From: Actinacidiphila acididurans
GTDB taxonomy: Bacteria > Actinomycetota > Actinomycetes > Streptomycetales > Streptomycetaceae
Assembly: GCF_016918855.1 (NCBI RefSeq)
Contig: NZ_JADKYB010000017.1
Location: forward strand, 62,001-126,000
DNA length: 64,000 nucleotides
Direction of reading: 5' to 3'
Shown here: positions 44,035 to 53,537 of the stretch, piece by piece
Layout: each line of letters opens with the position of its first letter
How positions within the stretch are numbered: the first letter of the stretch is position 1
Position numbers and translations under genes: made by a program
The notes under the pieces: model-generated
The model's input: only the letters and a program-made list of their open reading frames with translations
Databases searched by the model: none
What the model was told of the DNA's origin: nothing

Positions 44035-44277
44035 GTGGATACGTCTGGCCTTCCCGAGCGTGAGCGGAGATTCCATCGTAGTCGCGCCCGGCCGGGCGCG
44101 GCGGTCGGGTTCCGACGTCATTGTCATCAGAACACACAGCGGACCTCTGTAATGGTGACGCCGTGTCGGGGTGAATGGTTCCCGATCGACCTCGTCATAT
44201 GCCCCCGGACATTCCCCGGATCAATGGGGATGATCCGCGCCCGGACATGCCGTGATCAGGCCCTGTTCGGGCCCCGG

Positions 44278-44691
44278 TCAGGCCAGGCCGGGGAAGAAGA
44301 TCTTGATTTCCCGCTCGGCGGATTCCGCCGAGTCCGAGGCGTGAATCAGATTCTCCCGGGTGATGGTGCCGTAGTCACCCCGGATGGTACCGGCGGGCGC
44401 GGCGATCGGGTCGGTGGGGCCCGCCAGGGCGCGTACTCCCTCGATCACCCGCTCGCCCTCGACCACCATGGCGACCGAGGGACCGGCCGACATGAACTCC
44501 ATCAGCGGCTCGTAGAACGGGCGTCCGACGTGCTCGGCGTAGTGCTGCTCCAGGACCGGCCGTTCCAGGGTGCGCAGTTCCAGGGCGCTGATCGTCCAGC
44601 CCGCCTTGTGCTCGATACGGCCGATCAGTTCGCCGATCAGGCCGCGGCGAACGGCGTCCGGCTTGAGAAGGACGAGGGTGCGCTGGGACAC
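44278..44691 (-). CDS. ndk: Nucleoside diphosphate kinase
   Basis: A 137-residue enzyme that balances NTP pools by phosphate transfer through a His. The active site His is residue 117 in NLIHASDSAESAEREI. It begins SQRTLVLLKPDAVRRGLIGE. The start is GTG at 44691. It lies between DUF4233 and mreB, as in other streptomycetes. Confidence 0.98.
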   Translation of the reverse strand: MSQRTLVLLKPDAVRRGLIGELIGRIEHKAGWTISALELRTLERPVLEQHYAEHVGRPFYEPLMEFMSAGPSVAMVVEGERVIEGVRALAGPTDPIAAPAGTIRGDYGTITRENLIHASDSAESAEREIKIFFPGLA

Positions 44692-44762
44692 GGTACGGCT
44701 CCTGAGGCATGAGCAAATATGACGGGCGGATGTGCCATGAGCCTACAAGGCCGCCCGCGCCG

Positions 44763-45098
44763 TCAAGCCGCCGAGGCGGAGTTACGGGCCCGGATCGCGT
44801 CGACCTTGCGGCCGAAGTGGACCGACGCCCACCACAGCGCCGCGAAGACCACGCCGAGGAAGAACATCGTACCGATCACGAAGCCGCTGACCACCAGGGC
44901 CGCCTGGAGCACCCAGCCCACCGCGACCGCGCCGCGCCGGCTGAGCACCCCGCACAGCAGGACGCACACCGCCATCGCGGCCCCGCACACCGACCACACC
45001 TGGGCCTGGGAGAGGTCGGGGTGCTTCATGGCCACCAGCCCGGCGAACCCGATGACGAAGAACTCGCTGATCAGCGTGGTGGAACACAACGTGCGCAC
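44763..45098 (-). CDS. DUF4233 small membrane protein
   Basis: A 111-residue protein with about four helices (SEFFVIGFAGLVAM, VCGAAMAVCVLLCG, GWVLQAALVVSGFVIG, FFLGVVFAALWWASVHF) and a short basic end. DUF4233 regularly follows folC in actinobacteria; its function is unknown. The start is GTG at 45098 with AAGGGA eight nt upstream, and only 13 nt separate it from the folC stop, so the two are co-transcribed. Confidence 0.88.
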   Translation of the reverse strand: MRTLCSTTLISEFFVIGFAGLVAMKHPDLSQAQVWSVCGAAMAVCVLLCGVLSRRGAVAVGWVLQAALVVSGFVIGTMFFLGVVFAALWWASVHFGRKVDAIRARNSASAA

Positions 45099-45111
45099 CG
45101 GAGGCGTCCCT

Positions 45112-46656
45112 TCACTTGCGGCCCAGCAGCAGCCGGGCCTCTCCCACGGTGATGACCGAGCCGGTGACCAGCACACCGGCCCCCGCGTACTCGCCCTCGT
45201 CCTCGGCGAGCGTGATCGCCGCCTCCAGGGCGTCGTCCAGCCGCGGCTCGACCTGCACCCGGTCCTCGCCGAACACCTCGACGGCCAGCGCCGCGAGATC
45301 GTCCACGTCCATCGCCCGCGCGGTCGAGTTGCGGGTGACCACGACCTCGGCGAACACCGGCTCGAACGCCTCCAGCAGCCCGCGTACGTCCTTGTCGCTG
45401 CTCGGTCCCACCACACCGACCAAATGGGTGAAACCGAACACCTCGCTGACGGCGGCCGCGGTGACCTGCGCGCCGCCCGGGTTGTGGGCCGCGTCCAGCA
45501 CCACGGTGGGGCTGCGGCGGACCACCTCCATCCGGCCCGGGGAGGTCACCGAGGCGAACGCCTGCCGCACGGTGTCCGCGTCGAGGGTGCGCAGGTGCAT
45601 GCGGCCGATGCCGAAGAACGCCTCGACCGCGGTGAGCGCGACCGCCGCGTTGCGCGCCTGGTGCTCGCCGTGCAGCGGCAGGAAGATCTGCTCGTACTCC
45701 CCGGCCAGGCCGCGCAGGGTGAGCAGTTGACCGCCGACACCCAGTTCGCGGTGCACCACGCCGAAGTCCTCGCCCTCGCGGACCACGGTGGCGTCGGTCT
45801 GCGCGGCGTGCTTGAGCAGCACCTTGGCGGCGTCCGCGGGCTGCTGGGCGAGCACCACGGTGGCGTCCGGCTTGATGATGCCGGCCTTCTCCACCGCGAT
45901 GTCGCCCGGCGTCGGGCCGAGGCGTTCGGTGTGGTCCAGCGAGATCGGGGTGACCACGGCCACCTGCCCGTCCACCACGTTGGTGGCGTCCCAGCTGCCG
46001 CCCATGCCGACCTCGACCACGGCGACGTCCACCGGCGCGTCGGCGAAGGCGGCGAACGCCATGCCGGTCAGCACCTCGAAGAAGGACAGCCGGTGCGGCC
46101 GGGACTCGTCCACCATGGTCACGTACGGGGTGATGTCCCGGTAGATCTCGATGAACCGCTCGGCGGCGATCGGGGTGCCGTCCAGGCTGATCCGCTCGGT
46201 GACGGACTGCACGTGCGGGCTGGTGTAGCGGCCGGTGCGCAGCTCGAAGGCGAGCAGCAGCCGCTCGATCATCCGGGCGGTGCTGGTCTTGCCGTTGGTG
46301 CCGGTGATGTGGATCGACGGGTAGGCGCGCTGCGGTTCGCCGAGGATGTCCATCAGCGCGGCGATCCGGTCCAGCGACGGGTCGAGTTTGGTCTCCGGCC
46401 AGCGGCCGAGCAGTTCCTCCTCCACCGCGCGCAGCTCGCGGTCCACCGCGGGGTCGGCCGGGCGGCCCGGCACGTCGTCCTCCGGGGAGGGCGCGGAGAC
46501 CTGGGCGCGCAGGGTACGGCTGCCGGCCTCGATGACCGCCATGTCGGCCTCGCGCGGCGTGCGGGGCTCGTCCTGCGTGTCGTCGTCCGCCGGGCCCGGC
46601 TCGTGGTCCTGCGCGAAGTCCGGCTCGTACGGCTCGTCGCCGGTGGGGTTGCTCAC
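45112..46656 (-). CDS. folC: Folylpolyglutamate synthase / dihydrofolate synthase
   Basis: A 514-residue Mur-ligase-like enzyme that adds glutamates to folates. The P-loop is HITGTNGKTSTARM near residue 117; GRYTSPHVQSVTERI and GGSWDATNVVDG are family blocks, and the C-terminal domain ends with VLVTGSVITVGEARLLLG. The first 75 residues are acidic/Pro-rich and not part of the usual family length (about 430). The start is GTG at 46656. It follows valS across a strong palindrome. Confidence 0.95.
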   Translation of the reverse strand: MSNPTGDEPYEPDFAQDHEPGPADDDTQDEPRTPREADMAVIEAGSRTLRAQVSAPSPEDDVPGRPADPAVDRELRAVEEELLGRWPETKLDPSLDRIAALMDILGEPQRAYPSIHITGTNGKTSTARMIERLLLAFELRTGRYTSPHVQSVTERISLDGTPIAAERFIEIYRDITPYVTMVDESRPHRLSFFEVLTGMAFAAFADAPVDVAVVEVGMGGSWDATNVVDGQVAVVTPISLDHTERLGPTPGDIAVEKAGIIKPDATVVLAQQPADAAKVLLKHAAQTDATVVREGEDFGVVHRELGVGGQLLTLRGLAGEYEQIFLPLHGEHQARNAAVALTAVEAFFGIGRMHLRTLDADTVRQAFASVTSPGRMEVVRRSPTVVLDAAHNPGGAQVTAAAVSEVFGFTHLVGVVGPSSDKDVRGLLEAFEPVFAEVVVTRNSTARAMDVDDLAALAVEVFGEDRVQVEPRLDDALEAAITLAEDEGEYAGAGVLVTGSVITVGEARLLLGRK

Positions 46657-46675
46657 GGCGTCCAGTCTACGGATG

Positions 46676-46703
46676 CGGGCCCGGGCCGATCGGCCCGGGC
46701 CCG
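46676..46703 (-). terminator. Perfect 28-nt GC palindrome between valS and folC
   Basis: A fully self-complementary sequence, CGGGCCCGGGCCGA joined to its own complement, about 18 nt after the valS stop. As RNA it folds with almost no loop. It probably acts as a terminator or attenuating hairpin between valS and folC. No U-tract. Confidence 0.55.
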
Positions 46704-46720
46704 TCGCGGCGGGTGCGGTG

Positions 46721-49357
46721 TCAGCCCTGCGGCAGGGCCGCGAGCTGCGCGGTGATCCGCGCGATGTCGGACTCGGCGGCCGCCAGGCGGGTGCGGATGC
46801 CCGCGACCACCTGCTCGGGCGCCTTGGCGAGGAAGCCCTCGTTGCCGAGCTTGCGCTCCGCCTGGTCCTTCTCCTTCTCGGCGGCCGCGAGGTCCTTGGC
46901 CAGCCGCTTGCGCTCGGCGACGACGTCGATGGCGCCGGACAGGTCCAGCTCCACGGTGGCGCCGGCCACCGGCAGGGTCGCGGTGGCGTGGAAGTCCTCG
47001 GCGGCCGGCTGGAGCCGCAGGAGCTGCCGGATGGCCTCCTCGTGCGGGGCCAGCAGGGTGCCGCCCAGGGTGAGCCGGGCCGGGACCCGCTGGCCGGGCT
47101 GCAGTCCCTGGTCGCTGCGGAACCGGCGGACCTCGGTGACCACTCGCTGGACCTCGGCGATCTCCGCCTCGGCGGCCGGGTCGCGGAAGCCGCTGTCGGC
47201 CGGCCAGTCGGCGATCACCACGGACTCGGCTCCGGTCAGGGTGGTCCACAGCGTCTCGGTGACGAACGGGATCACCGGGTGCAGCAGCCGCAGCACGACG
47301 TCCAGGACCTCGCCGAGGACGCGGCCGGAGACCCGGGCCGCCTCGCCGCCGCCGGTGAAGGTGGTCTTGGACAGCTCGACGTACCAGTCGAAGACCTCGT
47401 CCCAGGCGAAGTGGAACAGGGTGTCGCTGAGCCGGGCGAACTGGAAGTCGTCGTAGTAGGCGTCGACCTCGGCGACGACCGAGTTCAGCCGGGACAGGAT
47501 CCACCGGTCGGTGGCCGACAGCTGCTCGGGGGCGGGCAGCGGGCCCGCCACCGTGGCGCCGTTCATCAGCGCGAACCGGGTGGCGTTCCAGATCTTGTTG
47601 GCGAAGTTGCGCGACCCCTGGACCCAGTCCTCGCCGATCGGCACGTCGACGCCCGGGTTGGCGCCGCGTGCCAGGGTGAAGCGCAGCGCGTCGGAGCCGT
47701 ACTTGTCCATCCAGTCCAGCGGATTGACCGCGTTGCCGAAGGACTTGGACATCTTCTTGCCGAACTGGTCGCGGACCATGCCGTGCAGGGCGATGGTGCC
47801 GAACGGCACCTGGCCGTCCATCGCGTACAGGCCGAACATCATCATCCGGACGACCCAGAAGAACAGGATGTCGTAGCCGGTGAGCATGACGGAGTTGGGA
47901 TAGAACTTGGCCAGCGACTCGGTCGGCTCGGGCCAGCCCAGGGTGGAGAAGGGCCACAGCGCCGAGGAGAACCAGGTGTCCAGGACGTCGGGGTCCTGGG
48001 TCCAGCCCTCGCCGGCGGGGGGCTCGTCGTCCGGACCGAGGCAGATCTGCTCGCCGTTCGGGCCGTACCAGACCGGGACCCGGTGACCCCACCACAACTG
48101 GCGCGAGATGCACCAGTCGTGCATGTTGTCGACCCAGTCGAAGTACCGCTTCTCCATCTCCTGCGGGTGGATGGTGACCCGTCCGTCGCGGACCGCGTCG
48201 CCGGCGGCCTTGGCCAGCGGCGCGACCTTGACCCACCACTGCATCGACAGCCGCGGCTCGATGGTGGTCTTGCAGCGCGAGCAGTGGCCGACCGAGTGGC
48301 GGTACGGGCGGACCTCGGAGACGATCCGGCCCTCGGCGCGCAGCGCGGCGACGATGGCCGAGCGGGCCTCGAACCGGTCCAGGCCCTGGAACGGGCCGTG
48401 CGTGGTGATCACCGCGTGCTCGTCCATCACGGTGATGGCCGGCAGGCCGTGCCGCTGCCCGATCTCGAAGTCGTTCGGGTCGTGGGCCGGGGTGACCTTG
48501 ACCGCGCCGGTGCCGAACTCGGGGTCGACATGGGAGTCGGCGACGATGGGGATGGACCGCTCGGTCAGCGGCAGCTTGATGGTGCGGCCGACCAGGTGCC
48601 GGTACCGCTCGTCGTCGGGGTGGACGGCGACCGCGGTGTCACCGAGCATCGTCTCGGCCCGGGTGGTGGCGACGACGACGCTGTCCGCGCCCTCGCCGTA
48701 CCGGATCGAGACCAGCTCGCCGTCGTCCTCCTCGTACTCCACCTCGATGTCGGAGATGGCGGTGAGGCAGCGCGGGCACCAGTTGATGATCCGCTCGGCG
48801 CGGTAGATCAGCTCGTCGTCGTAGAGCCGCTTGAAGATGGTCTGGACGGACTTCGACAGGCCCTCGTCGAAGGTGAAGCGCTCCCGGGACCAGGCGACGC
48901 CGTCACCGAGGCGGCGCATCTGGCCGGAGATCTGGCCGCCGGACTCGTTCTTCCACTGCCAGACCCGCTCGACGAACGCCTCGCGGCCCATGTCGTGGCG
49001 GGACTTGCCCTCCTTGCCCAGCTCGCGCTCGACCACGTTCTGGGTGGCGATGCCCGCGTGGTCCATGCCGGGCTGCCACAGCGTCTCGTAGCCCTGCATC
49101 CGCTTGCGGCGGGTCAGCGCGTCGATGAGCGTGTGCTCGAAGGCGTGCCCGAGGTGGAGGCTGCCCGTGACGTTCGGCGGCGGGATGACGATGGTGTACG
49201 GCGGCTTGTCGCTCTTGGCGTCGGCCTCGAAATAGCCGCGCTCCACCCAGCGCTCGTACAGCGCCCCCTCTACCTCGGCCGGCGCGTACGTGGTCGGCAG
49301 TGCGGGGGTGCTGTCCTGCGGCCCGCGTGCGGGGCCCTGCTGAGTGTTCTCGGTCAC
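46721..49357 (-). CDS. valS: Valyl-tRNA synthetase
   Basis: An 878-residue class I synthetase with the HIGH variant HLGHAFEHT and the KMSKS loop GKKMSKSFGN. It has an editing domain, the anticodon-binding domain, and a C-terminal coiled coil (AERKRLAKDLAAAEKEKDQ). I start at the GTG at 49357 (VTENTQQ). The frame is open to 49405, but that would add a non-conserved basic extension. No ribosome site, leader peptide or T-box is evident in the 116 nt upstream. Confidence 0.97.
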   Translation of the reverse strand: MTENTQQGPARGPQDSTPALPTTYAPAEVEGALYERWVERGYFEADAKSDKPPYTIVIPPPNVTGSLHLGHAFEHTLIDALTRRKRMQGYETLWQPGMDHAGIATQNVVERELGKEGKSRHDMGREAFVERVWQWKNESGGQISGQMRRLGDGVAWSRERFTFDEGLSKSVQTIFKRLYDDELIYRAERIINWCPRCLTAISDIEVEYEEDDGELVSIRYGEGADSVVVATTRAETMLGDTAVAVHPDDERYRHLVGRTIKLPLTERSIPIVADSHVDPEFGTGAVKVTPAHDPNDFEIGQRHGLPAITVMDEHAVITTHGPFQGLDRFEARSAIVAALRAEGRIVSEVRPYRHSVGHCSRCKTTIEPRLSMQWWVKVAPLAKAAGDAVRDGRVTIHPQEMEKRYFDWVDNMHDWCISRQLWWGHRVPVWYGPNGEQICLGPDDEPPAGEGWTQDPDVLDTWFSSALWPFSTLGWPEPTESLAKFYPNSVMLTGYDILFFWVVRMMMFGLYAMDGQVPFGTIALHGMVRDQFGKKMSKSFGNAVNPLDWMDKYGSDALRFTLARGANPGVDVPIGEDWVQGSRNFANKIWNATRFALMNGATVAGPLPAPEQLSATDRWILSRLNSVVAEVDAYYDDFQFARLSDTLFHFAWDEVFDWYVELSKTTFTGGGEAARVSGRVLGEVLDVVLRLLHPVIPFVTETLWTTLTGAESVVIADWPADSGFRDPAAEAEIAEVQRVVTEVRRFRSDQGLQPGQRVPARLTLGGTLLAPHEEAIRQLLRLQPAAEDFHATATLPVAGATVELDLSGAIDVVAERKRLAKDLAAAEKEKDQAERKLGNEGFLAKAPEQVVAGIRTRLAAAESDIARITAQLAALPQG

Positions 49358-49473
49358 GCGATGAATTCTACGGGTGCGGACGGAGCTGTTACGAATCAGT
49401 TGCACCCCCGCGGTCGTGGGCCCGCCCGGATCCGCAAGGATGGGCGGACTCGTTAACGGAGGGGACGAAGCTC

Positions 49474-50478
49474 ATGAGTTACAACCAGCCGCCACCGAAC
49501 CCGTACGGGCAGCAGCCGCCGCCCGGCGGTTACGGGCAGCCGCCCCAGCCGGGCGGTTACGGCCAGCCGGCCGAGCCGGGCTACGGCCAGGGCGGCTACC
49601 AGGGGGGATACGGCCAGCCGCAGCCCGGGTACGGGGCGCCGGCCGCGCCGCCGGCGGGCCGGCCGGCGTACGGCTACCCCCAGCAGGCACCCCCGCAGGC
49701 CCCGCCGCAGCAGCCCTACGGCCAGCCGCCGTACGGCCAGGTCCCGCCGCAGCAGCCCTACGGCTACCAGCAGCCGCAGGCCCCACAAGGCGGCGGCAAG
49801 CGCACCGGGATCATCGTCGGCGCGGTGGTCGCGCTGGTCGCGGTGGGCGCGGGCGTCTTCTTCGTCACCAAGGGCAGCGGGAACAGCGGCGGCAGCGCAA
49901 TCACGAACGACGGCAAGCACTACAAGCTGACCACGCCGGCCACGGTCGCCGACACGTACAAGAAGTCCGACGACGGCACCGGTTCCAGCGACGGGTTCGA
50001 CGACACCGACCTGGCCAAGCTCAGGGCGCTGGGCGTGTCCAACCCGACGCAGGTGGCGGCCAATTACACGTCCGGCTCCCAGCTCACCGGCAAGATGCTC
50101 ACCTTCAGCGGGGTGTACGGCACGGTCGCGGACCCGAAGAAGGTCGTGGACGGCATGTTCGCCGAGCTCAAGCAGCAGGCGGCCAAGGACACCTCCACCG
50201 ACGGCAGCGGCGACAAGACCGAACTGGTCGGCAGCCCGCAGCAGGTCCACCCGGCCGGGATGGACGACGCGGTCATGGAGTGCCAGACCACCAAGTCCAC
50301 GGTGAGCGGCAAGGTCCTGACCACGCCGGTGTGCCTGTGGGCGGACTACAGCACGGTCGGCTACACCCTGTCCTTCGACCTGGCCAGCATCGCCACCGGC
50401 GGCAGCGGCCAGAGCATGGACCAGGCGGCCGACCTGACCGCCCGGGTCCGCAAGGACAGCCGGGTGCAGATCTCCTGA
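49474..50478 (+). CDS. Unknown Pro/Gly/Gln-rich single-pass membrane protein
   Basis: A 334-residue protein. Residues 1-105 are low complexity (PPNPYG, GYGQP and QQPYG repeats). One membrane helix follows (about 112-132, IIVGAVVALVAVGAGVFFV), then an exported folded domain of about 200 residues: HYKLTTPATVADTYKKSDDG, LTFSGVYGTVADPKK, MECQTTKSTVSGKV, VCLWADYSTVGYTLSF. Two Cys in the outer part could form a disulfide. The ATG at 49474 has GGAGGGG about ten nt upstream. I recognise no named family; such proteins are common in streptomycete membranes. A strong terminator follows. Confidence 0.82.
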   Translation: MSYNQPPPNPYGQQPPPGGYGQPPQPGGYGQPAEPGYGQGGYQGGYGQPQPGYGAPAAPPAGRPAYGYPQQAPPQAPPQQPYGQPPYGQVPPQQPYGYQQPQAPQGGGKRTGIIVGAVVALVAVGAGVFFVTKGSGNSGGSAITNDGKHYKLTTPATVADTYKKSDDGTGSSDGFDDTDLAKLRALGVSNPTQVAANYTSGSQLTGKMLTFSGVYGTVADPKKVVDGMFAELKQQAAKDTSTDGSGDKTELVGSPQQVHPAGMDDAVMECQTTKSTVSGKVLTTPVCLWADYSTVGYTLSFDLASIATGGSGQSMDQAADLTARVRKDSRVQIS

Positions 50479-50492
50479 CGCCTTTCGGTACG

Positions 50493-50541
50493 CGCACAAG
50501 GGGGCGCCCCGGTCGCGGTGACCGGGGCGCCCCCTTGTGCG
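50493..50541. terminator. Perfect 22-bp bidirectional terminator
   Basis: The arms at 50493-50514 and 50520-50541 are exactly complementary, with a 5-nt loop GCGGT. It lies between a forward gene ending at 50478 and clpX ending at 50584 on the minus strand, and can serve both. Confidence 0.8.
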
Positions 50542-50583
50542 TATGTGCCGCGTGCGCGGTTTCCTGCCCTCCGCGTGGAGCGG

Positions 50584-51867
50584 TCAGGCGCTCTTCTGCT
50601 CGCCCTTGCCCACGATGCGCGGCTCGCGCGGCACCAGCGTGGGGTTGACGTTGGAGTGCACCACGTCGGCGGTGATGACCACGCGGGCCACGTCCTTGCG
50701 GGACGGCACCTCGTACATCACCGACTGGAGGACCTCCTCCATGATGGCGCGCAGGCCGCGGGCGCCGGTCTGCCGCAGGATCGCCTGGTCGGCGATGGCC
50801 TCCAGCGCGCCGCGCTCGAACTCCAGCTCCACGCCGTCGAGTTCGAAGAGCTTCTGGTACTGCTTGACCAGCGCGTTGCGCGGCTCGACCAGGATCTGCA
50901 GCAGCGCCTCCCGGTCCAGGTTGTGCACGCTGGTGATGACCGGGAGCCGGCCGATGAACTCCGGGATCATCCCGAACTTCACCAGGTCCTCCGGCATGAT
51001 GTCGGAGAACTGGTCGGTCATGTCCAGCTCGCGCTTGGAGCGGATGGTCGCGCCGAAGCCGATGCCCTTGGCGCCCGCCCGGGACTCGATGATCTTCTCC
51101 AGACCGGCGAACGCGCCGCCCACGATGAACAGCACGTTCGTGGTGTCGATCTGGATGAACTCCTGGTGCGGGTGCTTGCGCCCGCCCTGCGGCGGCACCG
51201 AGGCGGTGGTGCCCTCCAGGATCTTCAGCAGCGCCTGCTGCACGCCCTCGCCGGAGACGTCCCGGGTGATCGACGGGTTCTCGCTCTTGCGGGCGACCTT
51301 GTCGATCTCGTCGATGTAGATGATCCCGGTCTCGGCCTTCTTGACGTCGTAGTCGGCCGCCTGGATCAGCTTCAGCAGGATGTTCTCCACGTCCTCGCCG
51401 ACGTACCCGGCCTCGGTGAGGGCGGTGGCGTCGGCGATGGCGAAGGGTACGTTGAGCATCCGGGCCAGCGTCTGGGCCAGCAGGGTCTTGCCGGAGCCGG
51501 TCGGGCCGAGCAGCAGGATGTTCGACTTGGCCAGCTCGATGGAGTCCTCGTGCCCGGGGCGGCCGTTCTCACCCGCCTGGACGCGCTTGTAGTGGTTGTA
51601 CACCGCCACCGAGAGCGCCTTCTTGGCCGGTTCCTGGCCGACGACGTAGCTCTCCAGGAACTCGTAGATCTCCCGCGGCTTGGGCAGGTCCTCCCAGCGC
51701 ACCTCGGAGGACTCGGCGAGTTCCTCCTCGATGATCTCGTTGCAGAGGTCGATGCACTCGTCGCAGATGTACACGCCCGGGCCTGCGATGAGCTTCTTCA
51801 CCTGCTTCTGGCTCTTCCCGCAGAACGAGCACTTCAGCAGGTCTCCACCGTCACCGATGCGTGCCAC
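50584..51867 (-). CDS. clpX: ClpX, ATPase subunit of the Clp protease
   Basis: A 427-residue AAA+ unfoldase. The N-terminal zinc domain has CSFC and CDEC pairs (residues about 13-16 and 35-38). Walker A GPTGSGKT is near residue 125, Walker B is IIYIDEID, and the ClpP-contact IGF loop equivalent lies in the region 255-265 (GIGFGATIRS). The GTG at 51867 has AAGGGG nine nt upstream; the frame stays open to 51906. It hands substrates to ClpP1P2. Confidence 0.96.
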   Translation of the reverse strand: MARIGDGGDLLKCSFCGKSQKQVKKLIAGPGVYICDECIDLCNEIIEEELAESSEVRWEDLPKPREIYEFLESYVVGQEPAKKALSVAVYNHYKRVQAGENGRPGHEDSIELAKSNILLLGPTGSGKTLLAQTLARMLNVPFAIADATALTEAGYVGEDVENILLKLIQAADYDVKKAETGIIYIDEIDKVARKSENPSITRDVSGEGVQQALLKILEGTTASVPPQGGRKHPHQEFIQIDTTNVLFIVGGAFAGLEKIIESRAGAKGIGFGATIRSKRELDMTDQFSDIMPEDLVKFGMIPEFIGRLPVITSVHNLDREALLQILVEPRNALVKQYQKLFELDGVELEFERGALEAIADQAILRQTGARGLRAIMEEVLQSVMYEVPSRKDVARVVITADVVHSNVNPTLVPREPRIVGKGEQKSA

Positions 51868-52054
51868 GAGGTGTTTCCCCTTCGCCTGGGATCCGTCGGC
51901 CTTCAACGGAGCCTGGTGCTTCTCTCATCGACGGTACCTTGCCGTGCCCCTCGTGTGGGCCCCCCTTGGCGGTACTCGCCTGTCCACTCGCCGCGCGGGC
52001 GGACCGGGGGGCCGCACGCGCGGCCGGGGACGGTCGGGTCGGTAAGACCGACAC

Positions 52055-52738
52055 TCAGACCGATACGGAGCTCTTGCGGGTCGACACGATCTGGTCGACC
52101 AAGCCGTAGGCCAGCGACTCCTCGGCGGTGAGGATCTTGTCCCGCTCGATGTCGTCGCGGATCTGCTCGATCGGCGTGGTGGAGTGCTTGGCGAGCATCT
52201 CCTCCAGCTGCTGGCGCATCCGGAAGATCTCGTTCGCGGCGATCTCCAGGTCGGACACCTGGCCGCGGCCGGTCTCGGTGTACGGCTGGTGGATCAGGAT
52301 GCGCGCGTTGGGCAGCGCCATGCGCTTGCCGGAGGTGCCGGCCGCCAGCAGCACCGCGGCGGCCGAGGCCGCCTGGCCCATGCAGACGGTCTGGATGTCC
52401 GGCTTGACGAACTGCATGGTGTCGTAGATGGCGGTCAGCGCCGTGAAGGAGCCGCCGGGGCTGTTGATGTAGATGGAGATGTCCCGGTCCGGGTCCATCG
52501 ACTCCAGGCACAGCAGCTGCGCCATGACGTCGTTGGCGGAGGCGTCGTCGATCTGGACCCCGAGGAAGATCACCCGCTCCTCGAAGAGCTTGGCGTAGGG
52601 GTCGTACTCGCGGATGCCCTGCGAGGTCCGTTCGACGAAGCGGGGGACGACGTAGCGGGCCTCGGCACCGAGCAGCCCCGGCCGCTCGGCCCGGGTGCGC
52701 TCGTACAGGCCGCTGCCGGGGAAGTTCATGGGGTTCAC
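52055..52738 (-). CDS. clpP2: ATP-dependent Clp protease proteolytic subunit, second copy
   Basis: A 227-residue serine protease subunit. The nucleophile Ser is in MGQAASAAAVLL near residue 125; the His is in ILIHQPYTETGRGQ; an Asp follows in DLEIAANEI or further on. It has an N-terminal extension (YVVPRFVERTSQGIREYD) typical of actinobacterial ClpP2. I start at GTG 52738; ATG at 52729 is also possible. The stop of clpP1 lies 52 nt upstream, so both are one transcript. ClpP1 and ClpP2 form mixed rings in actinobacteria. Confidence 0.93.
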   Translation of the reverse strand: MNPMNFPGSGLYERTRAERPGLLGAEARYVVPRFVERTSQGIREYDPYAKLFEERVIFLGVQIDDASANDVMAQLLCLESMDPDRDISIYINSPGGSFTALTAIYDTMQFVKPDIQTVCMGQAASAAAVLLAAGTSGKRMALPNARILIHQPYTETGRGQVSDLEIAANEIFRMRQQLEEMLAKHSTTPIEQIRDDIERDKILTAEESLAYGLVDQIVSTRKSSVSV

Positions 52739-52790
52739 GTCCACCGTCCTGGTGATGAGGAGCTTCGAGTGAGTCGGGGGGCTGTGCGGC

Positions 52791-53417
52791 TCAGGAGCCG
52801 TTGCCGGCGCCGGTGCCGCCACCGCCCGGGACGTGGACGGCGGAGAGCATCACGCCGTCGATCAGGCCGTACTCCTGGGCCTCCTCGGCGGAGAACCAGC
52901 GGTCGCGGTCGGAGTCCTTGGTGATCTGCTCGAAGCTCTGGCCGGAGTGCTCGGCGATCAGCTCGGCCATCCGGCGCTTGGTGTGCAGAAGCTGCTCGGC
53001 CTGGATCTTGATGTCGGTGGCCGATCCGCCCAGTCCCGCGGAGGGCTGGTGCATCAGGATGCGGGTGTTCGGCAGCGCGAACCGCTTGCCGGGGGTGCCC
53101 GCGGTCAGCAGGAACTGGCCCATGGATGCGGCCATGCCCATGGCGATCGTGACGACGTCGTTCTTGATGAACTGCATCGTGTCGTAGATGGCCATGCCGG
53201 CGGTCACCGAGCCGCCGGGGCTGTTGATGTAGAGGTAGATGTCCTTTTCCGGGTCGGCCGCGAGCAGCAGGAGCTGCGCGGTGATCCGGTTGGCGATGTC
53301 GTCGTCGACCGCCTGGCCCAGGAAGATGATCCGCTCGCCGAGCAGTCGGTTGTAGACCTGGTCGCCGAGGCCACCGATGGTCGGCTCGCCGGCGGCGGAA
53401 GGCATCGGAGTCGTCAC
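52791..53417 (-). CDS. clpP1: ATP-dependent Clp protease proteolytic subunit, first copy
   Basis: A 208-residue serine protease subunit. The nucleophile Ser is in AMGMAASMGQFLL near residue 98, the His is in ILMHQPSAGLGGSA, and the conserved start is RIIFLGQAVDDDIANRITAQ. The C-terminus is a Gly-rich tail. The GTG at 53417 has GGTGG upstream. A consensus-like promoter and a ClgR-type box lie about 80-140 nt upstream (separate entries). Confidence 0.95.
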   Translation of the reverse strand: MTTPMPSAAGEPTIGGLGDQVYNRLLGERIIFLGQAVDDDIANRITAQLLLLAADPEKDIYLYINSPGGSVTAGMAIYDTMQFIKNDVVTIAMGMAASMGQFLLTAGTPGKRFALPNTRILMHQPSAGLGGSATDIKIQAEQLLHTKRRMAELIAEHSGQSFEQITKDSDRDRWFSAEEAQEYGLIDGVMLSAVHVPGGGGTGAGNGS

Positions 53418-53494
53418 GTGTCCACCTGCTCGCTGTTCGGGCGGCCGCAGCCGCCGCTGAGTTGTCTTCGGGCCGGGGGCCCTCCTGCTTACGG

Positions 53495-53522
53495 ACCCTA
53501 ACGCGCAGGTGGGGCCGGGCAA
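53495..53522 (-). promoter_or_regulatory. Candidate promoter of clpP1-clpP2
   Basis: -35 TTGCCC (53522-53517), a 16-bp spacer, and -10 TAGGGT (53500-53495) on the minus strand; predicted start about 53488. The weak -35 suits an activator-dependent promoter. Confidence 0.55.
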
Positions 53523-53537
53523 TCCCCTACGGCCTAC

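Noticed and set aside
46346..49456. 1036-codon open frame on the plus strand
   Set aside because: Shadow of valS and folC, with no domain; the minus-strand genes have all catalytic motifs.
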